Assembly: GCA_002172675.1 (NCBI GenBank)
Contig: NETF01000012.1
Coordinates: 1 to 64,000, forward strand
Length of the DNA stretch: 64,000 nucleotides
Direction of reading: 5' to 3'
From: an unicellular cyanobacterium SU3
GTDB taxonomy: Bacteria > Cyanobacteriota > Cyanobacteriia > Cyanobacteriales > Microcystaceae
Positions 36,105-45,541 of the stretch are shown here, piece after piece. A program made the position numbers and the translations under genes. The notes under the pieces were generated by a model. The model saw only the letters and a program-made list of their open reading frames with translations, searched no databases and was not told the DNA's origin. The stretch's first letter is position 1. Every line of letters starts with the position of its first letter.

Positions 36105-36426
36105 AAGAGGCTAGAGCTACTTCTACCATTTGTTGTAGCTCGCCATTTTGATACATTTCGATCATAATATCAGAGCCACCCACAAATTCCCCATTAATAT
36201 AAACTTGGGGAATGGTTGGCCAGTTGGAATACTCTTTAATTCCTTGACGAATTTCAGGATCAGCTAAAACATCTACAGTCTCAAAAGGAACACCAAGGGT
36301 ACCCAAAATTTGTACCACATTGTTAGAAAAGCCACATTGAGGCATTAACTTATTACCTTTCATAAAGACCAATATTTTATGATTGTTAAGCATTTGGTCA
36401 ATTTTTTCTTTGAGTTCTGGGTTCAT
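36103..36426 (-). CDS. grxD: Monothiol glutaredoxin (CGFS type)
   Basis: This 107-residue protein has the active-site motif C31-G-F-S34 and the G-G-S-D-I glutathione-binding loop near 84-88. CGFS glutaredoxins bind a [2Fe-2S] cluster with glutathione and deliver or sense it, often with BolA. The bolA gene is its upstream neighbour on the same strand. A ribosome-binding site AAGGAGC lies just before the ATG. It is complete and of normal length. Confidence 0.95.
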   Translation of the reverse strand: MNPELKEKIDQMLNNHKILVFMKGNKLMPQCGFSNNVVQILGTLGVPFETVDVLADPEIRQGIKEYSNWPTIPQVYINGEFVGGSDIMIEMYQNGELQQMVEVALAS

Positions 36427-36574
36427 ACTTGCTCCTTGAGGAATTTATTCAATGATAATTGGCTTACTTGAGCCGTGAGGGATAGAATGTTTTTTTCTGT
36501 CAAGTCTATCAGGGATAGATAGACAAATCAGCCCTACCGTTATAACAAGGTTATCTCAGTATAGATAGCATTTA

Positions 36575-36826
36575 TTATTGGGCTGATTCCCAAGCTTGAG
36601 GGGTGTATGTTTTTAAGGCTAGGGCATGAATAGCCTCAGAGGCCATGGCATCTTGAAGTGCGCCATACACGATTTGATGCTGTTTGATCATGGTTTTTCC
36701 TTCAAACTCAGCAGAGACAACGATCGCCTCAAGATGATCACCTCCACCGGTTAGATCCCTCACTACCACCTGAGCATCGGGGAGTTGGGCTTTAATCATA
36801 TCTTCAACTTGTGCAAGTGCAACCAT
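36575..36826 (-). CDS. bolA: BolA-family protein
   Basis: This 83-residue protein contains the BolA signature ([11 protein letters not shown], about 27-37, and the [10 protein letters not shown] segment, about 50-59). BolA proteins pair with CGFS glutaredoxins to hold a [2Fe-2S] cluster. Here bolA precedes grxD by 148 bp on the same strand, a well-known gene pair. Length is normal for the cyanobacterial and plastid type. Confidence 0.92.
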   Translation of the reverse strand: MVALAQVEDMIKAQLPDAQVVVRDLTGGGDHLEAIVVSAEFEGKTMIKQHQIVYGALQDAMASEAIHALALKTYTPQAWESAQ

Positions 36827-37075
36827 GGGCTTTTTCTTTGGAGAATGAATAAAAATACTACTATTAATTTTAGCGGTTTTTGATCAATCCCTCTGTTTTC
36901 TTTCTGGTAGCCAATACCTATCTAACCTAGAGGATATGAAGGTTGATGTCTGGTTGATCTAACTCAACACGAACAATGTTCTTGAGAAAACCCTCTAATG
37001 GTGGTAGTTAAAGCAAAAAAATCTTACACTAAGGTCAAATTAAGATGATCCATTGCCTTGAGGAGTGACTCAATA

Positions 37076-38398
37076 ATGAATTCATTGTTAACCCAATATC
37101 GCTTAAAGTCCCCTATCGCTTGGGGTTTAGCCCTTGCCTTTAGTAGTAGTTTGTTGGTGGGGTGCAATAACCAAACTCCCACCGACACAGGAACTTCCCC
37201 CAGTCCCGATCCAACCTCAGCCGACGGAAATGGCTTAAAATTAGGGGCATTACTACCGGTTACAGGGGATCTCTCATCTATTGGGGCTAATATGCCAGAA
37301 GCGGTTCAACTAGCCATTGATGAGATTAATGCTTGTGGTGGGGTTAATGGTCAACCCGTCACTCTAGTCACAGAAGATAGTCAAACAGACCCCACCGCCG
37401 GGGGTGCAGCCATGACCAAACTCGCAGAAGTTGACCGGGTTGCTGGTGTGGTTGGGGCGTTTGCCAGTAGTGTTTCTGGGGCTGCGGTAGGAACTGCAGC
37501 GCAAAATAAAGTGATGTTAATCTCTCCAGGTAGTACCAGCCCTGTGTTTACCGATCAGGCGAAAAATGGGGAATTCAACGGCTATTGGGCAAGAACAGCC
37601 CCTCCAGATACCTATCAGGCCCAAGCGTTAGCAGCCTTAGCCGAAAAACAAGGCTTTGAAAATGTATCAACCGTGGTTATTAATAATGATTATGGAGTTG
37701 GGTTTGAACAGCAGTTTGTAGGCGCATTTGAAAAGTCAGGGGGTAAACTGACCAATAAAGAACAACCGGTGCGTTACGATCCTAAAGCAGCAACCCTCGA
37801 CAGTGAAGCAGCAGCCGCATTTGCTAATAACCCCGACGCAGTGGCAGCAGTGCTTTACGCCGAAACTGGCAGTATTTTATTACAAGCAGCCTACAAACAA
37901 GGGTTAAGCGAGGGTGTTACCGTTTTATTAACCGATGGGGTTTACTCTGAAGATTTTGTGGAACAGGTGGGCAAAACCCCTGACGGTAAGTACATTTTAG
38001 AAGGGGCGTTAGGAACCGTTCCTGGGGCCGATGGTGAAGCCTTGGATGCTTTTACTACGAAGTGGAATGAGAAGACAGGGAAGGATGTAACGGCCTTTGT
38101 TCCCCATAGTTGGGACGCAACCGTATTATTAATGTTGGCCGCCGAAGCTGCCAAAGCTAACACAGGAGAAGCCATACAGAGTAAGATTAGAGAAGTAGCC
38201 AACGCTCCTGGCACAGAAGTGAGTGACCCTTGTGAAGCGATCGCTTTAGTCCGTGATGGGGAAGATATCAATTATCAAGGAGCCAGTGGTAACGTTGATA
38301 TTGATGAAAATGGGGACGTTGTGGGTAGTTACGATGTTTGGACGGTTAAAGCAGATGGCACTACCGAAGTGATTGATAAAGTAAGTCCCACGGAATAA
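37076..38398 (+). CDS. Amino-acid ABC transporter substrate-binding lipoprotein
   Basis: This protein of 440 residues from the ATG at 37076 has a lipoprotein signal (F-S-S-S-L-L-V-G-C, lipidated Cys about 30), a Pro/Thr/Ser-rich linker and a LivJ-type type I binding domain (about 55-440). I prefer this ATG over the in-frame TTG at 37058 because it gives a compact signal peptide and has AGGAG about 11 bases upstream. Relatives feed neutral and branched-chain amino acid transporters such as Nat. No permease genes are next to it. Confidence 0.9.
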   Translation: MNSLLTQYRLKSPIAWGLALAFSSSLLVGCNNQTPTDTGTSPSPDPTSADGNGLKLGALLPVTGDLSSIGANMPEAVQLAIDEINACGGVNGQPVTLVTEDSQTDPTAGGAAMTKLAEVDRVAGVVGAFASSVSGAAVGTAAQNKVMLISPGSTSPVFTDQAKNGEFNGYWARTAPPDTYQAQALAALAEKQGFENVSTVVINNDYGVGFEQQFVGAFEKSGGKLTNKEQPVRYDPKAATLDSEAAAAFANNPDAVAAVLYAETGSILLQAAYKQGLSEGVTVLLTDGVYSEDFVEQVGKTPDGKYILEGALGTVPGADGEALDAFTTKWNEKTGKDVTAFVPHSWDATVLLMLAAEAAKANTGEAIQSKIREVANAPGTEVSDPCEAIALVRDGEDINYQGASGNVDIDENGDVVGSYDVWTVKADGTTEVIDKVSPTE

Positions 38399-38426
38399 CT
38401 TTCAACCTTAATTATTAAGAAAGATG

Positions 38427-38452
38427 ACCCGCTACGGCGGGTTTATTTTTTT
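38427..38452 (+). terminator. Rho-independent terminator
   Basis: ACCCGC and GCGGGT pair around TACG and are followed by TTATTTTTTT, 28 bp after the stop of the binding-protein gene. Confidence 0.9.
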
Positions 38453-38572
38453 GATATAAAACTTAAAACAAGTTAAGAAAATCTATAATCTTCTTGATTC
38501 AACAATGAGAATTAATAGAATTTAGATATTGTGTTTCTTATGCTCAATAACTAAGAAATAAAAGAGGGAAAA

Positions 38573-39115
38573 ATGATATCTGAATTAGCGGGCAATAAAT
38601 CTGTTAATTATCTTAAAAAATTTGGCATTGTCATCATTATTATTAGTTCTCTTGGTTCTCATTTTGTTCATAATACACCCCTCAAGAGTCCTATTTTTAC
38701 CCATCTATTTGCACGGTTTACTACGTTAACTCGCATGAGTAATCAGTGGCGAATATTTTCGGTGGTAGATCGTTTTAGCTGGCGACTAGAAATTGTGGCA
38801 ATTCATAAAAAGGGAAAAACACAAACATTGCCTATGTTTGCTGAATAAGAGAAAGGTTTTTTTGAGAAACAGTTTATTGATTTCAGGGAAGGAAAACTAC
38901 ATCATAATTTATTTATTTATCCCGATGCTCGTTATCACTATGGTGATTATTTATGTCGAATGTTTCAAAATGAAACTAATCCTATCCAAGCGATTCGCTA
39001 TGATTTATTTTGGAGACAAATTTTACCCCCTCAACAAGCAGCAATTAGAGAGCAATATTTAACTGAAGAATTTAGTGATATAGGCAAATTAGGAGAGTAT
39101 CAATGCCAGAATTAA
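38573..39115 (+). pseudogene. Unidentified gene with internal stop, partner of HTTM-like gene
   Basis: The frame reads 91 codons with an N-terminal membrane helix (about 17-32), then a TAA at 38846-38848 after P-M-F-A-E. It continues in the same frame with E-K-G-F-F-E-K-Q-F-I-D-F-R-E-G-K, Y-P-D-A-R-Y-H-Y-G-D-Y-L-C-R and ends at 39113-39115, overlapping the next gene by 13 bp. The continuous reading before and after the TAA shows a 180-residue parent (probably Gln to stop). Such proteins are found beside HTTM-type membrane proteins. Function is unknown. Confidence 0.75.
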
Positions 39116-39852
39116 TAAAAAACGTCACTAAAAAAATATATGATTTTTGGTTTGCTAAAGAATCAACCTTAAGTTTAGGGGTATTTCGGATTGTTTTTGG
39201 TCTATTTATTTTCAAGATTTTATTACTCAGTTATTTCCATTGGAATGAGTATTATGGGGTCAATGGAATTATATTTTTAGATCGATTTATTAATGCTAGA
39301 GGAGGTTGTTTTTTAGCTTCTTTTAAATCTATTTTCGCTCTATCTAATAATCCTCAATTTATTTGGGTAATCTATGGACTGGGTTTAGTGGTAACTTTAT
39401 GTTTTATTCTTGGTTTAGGAACTCGTATTGCTTTCATTTATCCTTTTTCTGCTATAGATAAACTGTATAGTGATATTGCTTGGCGAGAGGGTAGTATTAT
39501 GTATTATATTTCTCTGTATGATGCTTGGTTTCGCTTTACTGATGTTGAATTATCTCACAATTATTTCTTGAGTCTTATAACAACTTATAGTTCATTAATA
39601 CTTAAGTTTTTATTTCCTATTTTAGTTTGGTTTAAATGGACTAAATACTGGATATTGAGTATTATGGTTTTATTTCATATTTCTATTGCCATTGTCATGA
39701 ATGAATTTGTCTTACAATTTAGTGTAGTAATGTTGATTTCTTATACATTATTTGTTGAATCTGAAACCATCAAAAAATTATTGTATAAATTCAAGAGTAA
39801 GTATTATTTTGTTAGTCAAAAATTAGTGATGCAAAATAAAGTCAATTCATAA
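39103..39852 (+). CDS. HTTM-like membrane protein
   Basis: This 249-residue protein has about five to six hydrophobic helices. The start ([15 protein letters not shown]) and the Y-Y-G-V-N-G-I segment recall the HTTM family (vitamin K-dependent gamma-carboxylase-like). The family's middle region seems shorter here, so part may be lost. It overlaps the interrupted upstream gene by 13 bp, so the pair is translationally coupled. The Met codon lies in that gene's last codons. With the partner broken, its activity is doubtful. No reaction can be assigned. Confidence 0.6.
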   Translation: MPELIKNVTKKIYDFWFAKESTLSLGVFRIVFGLFIFKILLLSYFHWNEYYGVNGIIFLDRFINARGGCFLASFKSIFALSNNPQFIWVIYGLGLVVTLCFILGLGTRIAFIYPFSAIDKLYSDIAWREGSIMYYISLYDAWFRFTDVELSHNYFLSLITTYSSLILKFLFPILVWFKWTKYWILSIMVLFHISIAIVMNEFVLQFSVVMLISYTLFVESETIKKLLYKFKSKYYFVSQKLVMQNKVNS

Positions 39853-39869
39853 CACATAAGGAGAAAATA

Positions 39870-41243
39870 ATGAGAATTGAACAAGATAGCATGGGGAAAA
39901 TTGAGGTTTCATCAGACGCTTACTGGGGCGCACAAACTCAAAGATCCCTACATTATTTTGCCATTGGTGATGATATTATGCCCAGGGAAATGATTCGGGC
40001 GATCGGTATCCTTAAAAAAGCCACTGCTATCGTTAACAAAGACTTGGGAAAATTAGACCCAGAAAAAGCAGAATTAATTATACAAGCCGCCGATGAAGTA
40101 ATAATAGGAAAACTCGATCAACACTTTCCTTTAAAAATTTGGCAAACCGGAAGCGGTACCCAAACTAACATGAATGCTAATGAAGTGATTGCTAACCGCG
40201 CTATCGAATTAGCCGGGGGAATATTAGGAAGTAAAGATCCGATTCATCCTAATGATCATGTTAATATGTCTCAATCTTCTAATGATACCTTTCCCACTGC
40301 CATGCACATTGCAGCCGTAGAAGAAATACACCATCAATTATTACCGATGGTCACTAAATTACGGAATAGTTTAGAAATAAAAATTAAAGAATTTCAAGAC
40401 ATTGTTAAAATTGGTCGCACCCATTTAATGGATGCCGTTCCCTTAACCTTCGGACAAGAATTTTCTGGGTATATTTCTCAACTGGATAAAGATATAGAAA
40501 GAATACAATCAAGTCTACCTGATTTATATGAATTAGCTATCGGGGGAACCGCCGTAGGAACCGGACTGAATACCCATCCAAACTTTGCTGAAAAAGTAGC
40601 CCAAGAAATAGCTAAAATAACAGATTTACCCTTTATTTCTGCTGCCAATAAATTCGCTGCACTAGCTGCCCACGATGCTATTATAATGTGTAGTGGAACC
40701 CTGAAAACCTTAGCCTGTTCATTGATGAAAATCTCTAATGATATTAGGTGGTTAGGATCAGGACCTCGTTGTGGAATTGGTGAGCTTATTTTACCAGCAA
40801 ATGAGCCAGGATCATCCATTATGCCAGGAAAAGTTAACCCAACCCAGTGCGAAGCTATGACCATGGTTTGTGTGCAAGTAATGGGCTATGATACGGCTAT
40901 TAGCATAGCGGGTAGTCAAGGTAATTTCGAGTTAAATGTTTTTAAACCTTTATTGATTTTTAATTTGTTAAATTCTATTAGATTGTTAGCTGATGCTTGT
41001 TCATCTTTTAGCGATCATTTAGTAGTTGGTTTAAAAATTAATCAAGAACAAATTGAACATTATTTAAGCAATTCTTTGATGTTAGTTACCGCCTTAAACC
41101 CCCATATTGGCTATGATAAAGCAGCCAAAGTGGCTAAAAAAGCGTATGAAGAAAACACCACGTTAGAAGCCGCTTGTATTGCGTTAGGGTTTCTCAGTGC
41201 AGAAGAGTTTAAAACTATTGTGAATCCTGAAAACATGACGTAA
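39870..41243 (+). CDS. fumC: Fumarate hydratase, class II
   Basis: This 457-residue enzyme interconverts fumarate and malate. Signature [11 protein letters not shown] near 314-324 is intact, as are [10 protein letters not shown] near 95 and the [14 protein letters not shown] segment near 127. An AAGGAG site lies before the ATG. Length is normal, and the protein is a cytosolic tetramer. It follows the HTTM-like gene by 17 bp. Confidence 0.96.
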   Translation: MRIEQDSMGKIEVSSDAYWGAQTQRSLHYFAIGDDIMPREMIRAIGILKKATAIVNKDLGKLDPEKAELIIQAADEVIIGKLDQHFPLKIWQTGSGTQTNMNANEVIANRAIELAGGILGSKDPIHPNDHVNMSQSSNDTFPTAMHIAAVEEIHHQLLPMVTKLRNSLEIKIKEFQDIVKIGRTHLMDAVPLTFGQEFSGYISQLDKDIERIQSSLPDLYELAIGGTAVGTGLNTHPNFAEKVAQEIAKITDLPFISAANKFAALAAHDAIIMCSGTLKTLACSLMKISNDIRWLGSGPRCGIGELILPANEPGSSIMPGKVNPTQCEAMTMVCVQVMGYDTAISIAGSQGNFELNVFKPLLIFNLLNSIRLLADACSSFSDHLVVGLKINQEQIEHYLSNSLMLVTALNPHIGYDKAAKVAKKAYEENTTLEAACIALGFLSAEEFKTIVNPENMT

Positions 41244-41385
41244 ATTAATTAATAATTAACAATGAATAATTAATAATTATTTAGGTTAGTCGAGAAAGTT
41301 CCCTATCTATTAACAAATTAATGAGAGATTTTTTGTTGCTATTTCAGTTTATAATAATAAGAGGATTCTAACTGAAAGGAACTGA

Positions 41386-42201
41386 ATGAAACCTTATCTA
41401 GCTGCTGCCATTCAGATGACAAGCAAGCCTGATCTAGACAAAAATCTAGCAGAGGCCGAAGAACTTATTGAACTTGCTGTTCGTCGTGGGGCTGAGTTAA
41501 TTAGTTTACCCGAAAACTTTGCTTTTTTAGGTAAAGAAGAAGATAAACTGAGCAAAGCCCAAGAAATTTCTCAAAAATCCCAGAAATTTCTCAAAACCAT
41601 GGCCCAACGTTTTCAAGTAACCATTTTAGGCGGAGGGTTTCCTGTCCCCGTTGAAGGTGATCCCAGTAAGGCTTATAATACCGCTATTTTAGTTGATCCT
41701 ACCGGAAAAGAACTCTATCGCTATCAAAAAGTTCACTTATTCGACGTTGATCTTCCTGATGGTAACACCTATCAAGAATCAAGCACGGTGATGCCAGGAA
41801 CTCAATTACCTGATATCTATGCCTCTCCCAACTTAGGAAACTTAGGAATCTCGATCTGTTATGATGTTCGCTTTCCTGAGTTATATCGTCATTTATCTTA
41901 TCAAGGGGTGGATGTTCTCTTTGTTCCTGCTGCCTTTACTGCTTTTACGGGTAAAGATCATTGGCAAGTTCTGTTACAAGCCAGAGCCATCGAAAATACT
42001 TGTTATATCATAGCACCGGCACAAACAGGCAACCACTATGCTAGACGGTTTACCCACGGTCATGCGGTTATTATTGACCCTTGGGGTATCATTTTAGAAG
42101 ACGCAGGACAACAACCCGGCATGGCCTTGGCAGAAATTAACCCCCATCGCATTAAACAGGTACGTCAACAAATGCCATCATTGCAACATCGCGTATTTTA
42201 A
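41386..42201 (+). CDS. Nitrilase-family amidase (Nit1-like)
   Basis: This 271-residue carbon-nitrogen hydrolase has the catalytic triad E43 (L-P-E-N), K115 (Y-Q-K-V-H-L-F-D-V) and C158 (I-C-Y-D-V-R-F-P-E). The K-V-H-L-F-D-V-D and C-Y-D-V-R-F-P-E-L-Y-R segments are those of the Nit1/deaminated glutathione amidase group. That enzyme repairs glutathione derivatives formed by transaminases. It is cytosolic and complete. Confidence 0.92.
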   Translation: MKPYLAAAIQMTSKPDLDKNLAEAEELIELAVRRGAELISLPENFAFLGKEEDKLSKAQEISQKSQKFLKTMAQRFQVTILGGGFPVPVEGDPSKAYNTAILVDPTGKELYRYQKVHLFDVDLPDGNTYQESSTVMPGTQLPDIYASPNLGNLGISICYDVRFPELYRHLSYQGVDVLFVPAAFTAFTGKDHWQVLLQARAIENTCYIIAPAQTGNHYARRFTHGHAVIIDPWGIILEDAGQQPGMALAEINPHRIKQVRQQMPSLQHRVF

Positions 42202-42299
42202 TTCAAGATGAAGGCTTCAGGGGTTAACGTAATCTCATTATTAAGATTAATGGCAAAATCTTGGTGATTAACCGAAGAAAGCCTTAAGACTTAATTGTG

Positions 42300-42354
42300 C
42301 CTCCGAAGTAATCTATCTTTTTCTGTTGGATATTATTCTAGATTGCTTCGGAGG
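42300..42354 (+). promoter_or_regulatory. Long hairpin covering the ribosome-binding site of the next ORF
   Basis: CCTCCGAAGTAATCTA (42300-42315) and TAGATTGCTTCGGAGG (42339-42354) form a 16-bp stem with one mismatch (G-T wobble in RNA) and a U-rich loop of 23. The right arm ends in GGAGG, 3 bases before ATG 42358, so folding would hide the ribosome-binding site. Confidence 0.65.
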
Positions 42355-42357
42355 ATA

Positions 42358-42669
42358 ATGACTACCACTAACTCCTCACCTTATTTTGTTCTTTTTGTCA
42401 AGAGCAGCTTTACATGGGTTGACTCAAGTTTAGTACAATTGCTCAAAAAAGTTTCTATATTTCCCCGAAAAAAGCTTATTTATAGCGATCGCCTACCAAG
42501 GGATAACGGACAATTGGGAATATTGACTGCTATTTTGAATGTAGACATACGTACTGTAGAGTTTCAGTCTTGTCTATCATACCACAAGCCCGTAACTTCG
42601 TTGCTTATTGACAAGACTTATCACATATTGCGTAATGTTAAGACAGTGGAAATTTTTTATTTTATATAA
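42358..42669 (+). CDS. Hypothetical protein behind an RBS-sequestering hairpin
   Basis: This 103-residue ORF starts M-T-T-T-N-S-S-P-Y-F-V and is soluble; I recognise no domain. I chose ATG 42358 rather than the upstream TTG at 42295 because GGAGG lies 3 bases before it and the region upstream forms the hairpin. The C-terminal part is rich in Ile, Thr and Val. Composition is similar to the neighbours. It may be a short real gene or a remnant, and no family can be assigned. Confidence 0.35.
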   Translation: MTTTNSSPYFVLFVKSSFTWVDSSLVQLLKKVSIFPRKKLIYSDRLPRDNGQLGILTAILNVDIRTVEFQSCLSYHKPVTSLLIDKTYHILRNVKTVEIFYFI

Positions 42670-43305
42670 TATTGTAATTTTAAATAATATTTACTTATGT
42701 TTTTTGAGGATAAGGTGGGCAAAATGTAAAAATAGGAGATTATAGATAAGAATTAGAAAAATTACCTAAAATATTAGTATTAAGAAAAATAATCATTATA
42801 GATAAATTAAGAGGATTTAAACAAAGAGTATTCATCAGGCGATCACTTCGTTATTCTGTCTTTATTTTTATCAACTTCTACAAATAACTAGTTACCTTGA
42901 GCATCTTTTGTGATTTTTAATTTCTTGCTAACTCTTGTATGTAAAGTGAACAAAAAATAGGAATTCCTCGATATTCAAGAATTTTGTTATGTTTATCCAA
43001 TAATACAGGATAAGTGATTAAGTTTATTTATTAATTAAAAACCTATTCTTGAGTTTCAGTACACCCAAAAGGAGTGGGATCAATAGGCATAGCACTACCC
43101 ATTAAGGTTAGGACATTAAGTTGATACATATTTCTCAATGCTGTGATCAAACTAACCATTTAAAATAATCGGACAAACGGCAAAATTATCCTATTTGTCA
43201 TCCCATCTTATACTTTAGAAAGAGATAGGGAGTCTAATGGAATATTCTCATCTTTCTCGTGATACCATAGTTATCTGAAAATGGAAAACCATTACGAGAG
43301 ATTTC
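42670..43305. other. Long intergenic region with coding debris
   Basis: About 635 bp without an intact gene. On the minus strand near 43045-43135 a 28-residue frame reads M-Y-Q-L-N-V-L-T-L-M-G-S-A-M-P-I-D-P-T-P, and near 42930-43010 another frame reads L-L-D-K-H-N-K-I-L-E-Y-R-G-I-P-I. Both are stopped quickly, which suggests remains of one or two minus-strand genes that I cannot identify. The promoter of the GH13 gene should lie near the right end. Confidence 0.4.
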
Positions 43306-44766
43306 ATGGCTATTAAAACTCCCGACTGGGTGAAACACGCCGTTTTTTATCAAATTTATCCCGATTCCTTTGCGAGAAAGGTTCCCCCCCATCAAAAATG
43401 GTTATTAGATGTTCCCTTAGAAGACTGGGATGCACCTCCAACCTATCAAGGATACAAAGGGGGAAATCTTTGGGGAGTAATGGAGAAATTAGATTATTTA
43501 CAAGAGTTAGGAGTAACTGCTCTCTATTTTACCCCTATTTTTCGCTCAGCTAGTAATCATGGCTATCATACCCATGATTATTATGGTATCGATCCTCTAT
43601 TGGGAGATAGAGAAGCCTTTGATGTATTACTCAAAACTGCCCACGATAAAGGGTTCAAAGTTGTGTTAGATGGGGTGTTTAATCACGCCAGTCGGGGCTT
43701 TTTCTTTTTTAACGATATCTTAGAGAATGGACCTAATTCTCCTTGGTTAGATTGGTTTAAGATTGAAGGTTGGCCTTTATCTGCTTATGATGGCAGTCTT
43801 CCGGCTAATTATGTATCCTGGATCGATTATCGTGCTTTACCCCAGTTTAACCACGACAATCCTGCGGTTAGAGAATATATTATGCAAGTGGGGGAATATT
43901 GGTTAAAACAAGGGATCGATGGTTGGCGGTTGGATGTGCCAGACTGCGTTAAAGCCAAAGGATTTTGGGAAGACTTTAGAGACCGAGTCAAAGGAGTTAA
44001 CCCTGAAGCCTATATTGTTGGAGAAATTGCTTTTGATGCCACGCAATGGCTGGATGGAAAGCAATTTGATGGGGTGATGAATTATCCCTTTGGTCGTTTA
44101 ACAGCCGGATTTATTATCGGCGATCGCGTAGACAAAGAAATCATACCCCATTTTTATCAACCCTACGAAACCCTTGATGCGGCTGGATATGCAAAGGGAA
44201 TTGAAGAATTACTGGCTCGTCATCCTTGGGAAATTCAATTAACCCAGTTGAACTTACTCGATAGTCATGATACTCCCCGATTCCTGAGCATTGCTAACAG
44301 CGATCGCACTTCGGCTAAATTAGGGGCTTTATTATTAATGACGTTTCCTGGAACCCCTAATATCTTTTATGGAGATGAAATTGGTATTGAAGGGGGCCAT
44401 GAACCGGATTGTAGAAAAGGCTTCCCCACAGAAGACAAATGGGACTCTGAAGCGTTAGCTTATTATAAACAACTAATCCAAATTAGGAAACAATATACGG
44501 CTTTACGCACAGGAGACTATCATACGCTTTATGCGAAAGACAAAGTGTATATTTTTGCTCGTATTTTGGGAAAGGAAGGATTAATTATTGCTCTCAATAA
44601 TGATGAAGCAAAAGCTGAAATTACTGTTTCTGACTTGGATAAGGTAGCTTCAATTAAGCAAGCAAAACCCAGTAATGTTATTTATGGAGAAGGATCGAGT
44701 CATTGGGATAAAGATGAGTTAAAATTAACTATTCCTCCCCGTAGTGGCTTGATATTAGCTGATTAA
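43306..44766 (+). CDS. Glycoside hydrolase family 13 (neopullulanase/maltogenic amylase type)
   Basis: This 486-residue protein has the four GH13 regions: D122-G-V-F-N-H127, G-W-R-L-D210 (nucleophile), V-G-E240 (acid/base) and L-D-S-H-D322. The I-Y-P-D-S-F start, Y-K-G-G-N-L-W-G near 50 and L-D-G-V-F-N-H are like cyclomaltodextrinase and neopullulanase. No N-terminal starch-binding domain is present. It should cleave alpha-1,4 glucans or maltodextrins in the cytosol, in glycogen turnover. No signal peptide is seen. Confidence 0.92.
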   Translation: MAIKTPDWVKHAVFYQIYPDSFARKVPPHQKWLLDVPLEDWDAPPTYQGYKGGNLWGVMEKLDYLQELGVTALYFTPIFRSASNHGYHTHDYYGIDPLLGDREAFDVLLKTAHDKGFKVVLDGVFNHASRGFFFFNDILENGPNSPWLDWFKIEGWPLSAYDGSLPANYVSWIDYRALPQFNHDNPAVREYIMQVGEYWLKQGIDGWRLDVPDCVKAKGFWEDFRDRVKGVNPEAYIVGEIAFDATQWLDGKQFDGVMNYPFGRLTAGFIIGDRVDKEIIPHFYQPYETLDAAGYAKGIEELLARHPWEIQLTQLNLLDSHDTPRFLSIANSDRTSAKLGALLLMTFPGTPNIFYGDEIGIEGGHEPDCRKGFPTEDKWDSEALAYYKQLIQIRKQYTALRTGDYHTLYAKDKVYIFARILGKEGLIIALNNDEAKAEITVSDLDKVASIKQAKPSNVIYGEGSSHWDKDELKLTIPPRSGLILAD

Positions 44767-44771
44767 GCCTA

Positions 44772-44806
44772 AACAGTGAACAGTACATTGGTAACTGTTC
44801 ACTGTT
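44772..44806. terminator. Perfect 13-bp hairpin after the GH13 gene
   Basis: AACAGTGAACAGT and ACTGTTCACTGTT are exact inverses around a 9-base loop, 6 bp after the stop. There is no T-run, so it could be a repeat element or an mRNA-end stabiliser rather than a terminator. Confidence 0.5.
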
Positions 44807-44841
44807 GACAAACAATTTGATTGATGAACGAAAACTGACTT

Positions 44842-45129
44842 ATGGAAGACCTCAAACAACGCCTAAAAGAAGACATGGCTAATGTTAATTGGAATGATAT
44901 TAAACCCCATGCTCAACGAGACGCTGTTATTGTTGTCGATGAAAATTTAAACTTATTGGATGTTGGCGTTGCCATTGCTCAAGATAATAAGATGGTTGTC
45001 CAACATTGGATTACAGAAGAACTGATCACTAAACCCTCTAATCAACAATTGAGTGATTGGAATATTAACCAAACTCAATTATTTAAGACTTTGATTGTAC
45101 AGCCATTTGTTTTAGTTCAAAGTATCTAA
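44842..45129 (+). CDS. DUF2288 family protein
   Basis: This 95-residue soluble protein starts M-E-D-L-K-Q-R-L, with N-W-N-D-I-K-P-H-A-Q-R-D-A-V-I-V-V-D near 15-32 and L-I-V-Q-P-F-V-L-V-Q at the end. I recognise the DUF2288 family, found in cyanobacteria and proteobacteria with no known function. Length is normal. Confidence 0.85.
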   Translation: MEDLKQRLKEDMANVNWNDIKPHAQRDAVIVVDENLNLLDVGVAIAQDNKMVVQHWITEELITKPSNQQLSDWNINQTQLFKTLIVQPFVLVQSI

Positions 45130-45134
45130 GGAAA

Positions 45135-45168
45135 GTAGGGTGTGGGGTGCAGGGTGTAGGGTGTAGGG
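45135..45168. repeat. Short tandem GT/GC-rich repeat
   Basis: About five imperfect units of GTAGGGT/GTGGGGT/GCAGGGT occur in tandem between DUF2288 and psbT. Such AGGGTGT tracts are common in cyanobacterial intergenic DNA. No function is implied. Confidence 0.6.
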
Positions 45169-45266
45169 AAAATTAGTTGATGCAAGATGTGAGTTGAGAA
45201 ACTCCCTTTAATTTTGTCATTTTTTTGATACACTAAGAATGAAAATAATTTTAGGAAATTATTAAG

Positions 45267-45362
45267 ATGGAAAGTGTTGCTTATATCGTTGTTTTAACAA
45301 TGGCTCTAGCCGTTCTCTTTTTTGCGATCGCCTTTCGCGAACCCCCCCGTATCCAAAAGTAG
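45267..45362 (+). CDS. psbT: Photosystem II protein PsbT
   Basis: This 31-residue single-helix membrane subunit of photosystem II reads M-E-S-V-A-Y-I-V-V-L-T-M-A-L-A-V and ends F-R-E-P-P-R-I-Q-K. It is nearly identical to known cyanobacterial PsbT, which sits at the PSII dimer interface near the QA site. Usually psbT lies beside psbB, which is not seen here. A TTAGGAAATT segment before the ATG gives a weak ribosome-binding site. Its intactness argues for a photosynthetic organism. Confidence 0.96.
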   Translation: MESVAYIVVLTMALAVLFFAIAFREPPRIQK

Positions 45363-45408
45363 GGTTAAGGGTTTAATCCCCCTACAATCAGTTACTTTTC
45401 ATAACTAT

Positions 45409-45458
45409 CTGAGCCGCTATTTTTCCTAATCTTACCTGGAAAAATGAGGACGGCTCAG
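45409..45458. promoter_or_regulatory. Two-part hairpin between psbT and nrdR
   Basis: CTGAGCCG (45409-45416) pairs with CGGCTCAG (45451-45458), and inside TTTTTCC pairs with GGAAAAA, with unpaired bases between the two stems. It lies 47 bp after psbT and 84 bp before nrdR. It may stabilise psbT mRNA, stop transcription or act in the nrdR leader. Confidence 0.45.
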
Positions 45459-45541
45459 ACTATAGTATTTTCCAAGGGTTAATTAATCAGTCTGGTATCT
45501 TACTCTTTTTACCTTCATATTCCGTTGCTACGGATAGTCCT

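Noticed and set aside
35985-36167. 60-residue frame overlapping the stop of the 83-residue gene
   Set aside because: It runs through the terminator hairpin and into antisense of grxD, so it is very unlikely to be a gene.
45135-45168. Possible CRISPR-like repeats
   Set aside because: Units are about 7 bp with no spacers. This is a simple tandem tract. No CRISPR array or cas gene is seen in the window.
45409-45458. Second c-di-AMP riboswitch before nrdR/ktrB
   Set aside because: None of the conserved ydaO sequence blocks are present, only simple inverted repeats.
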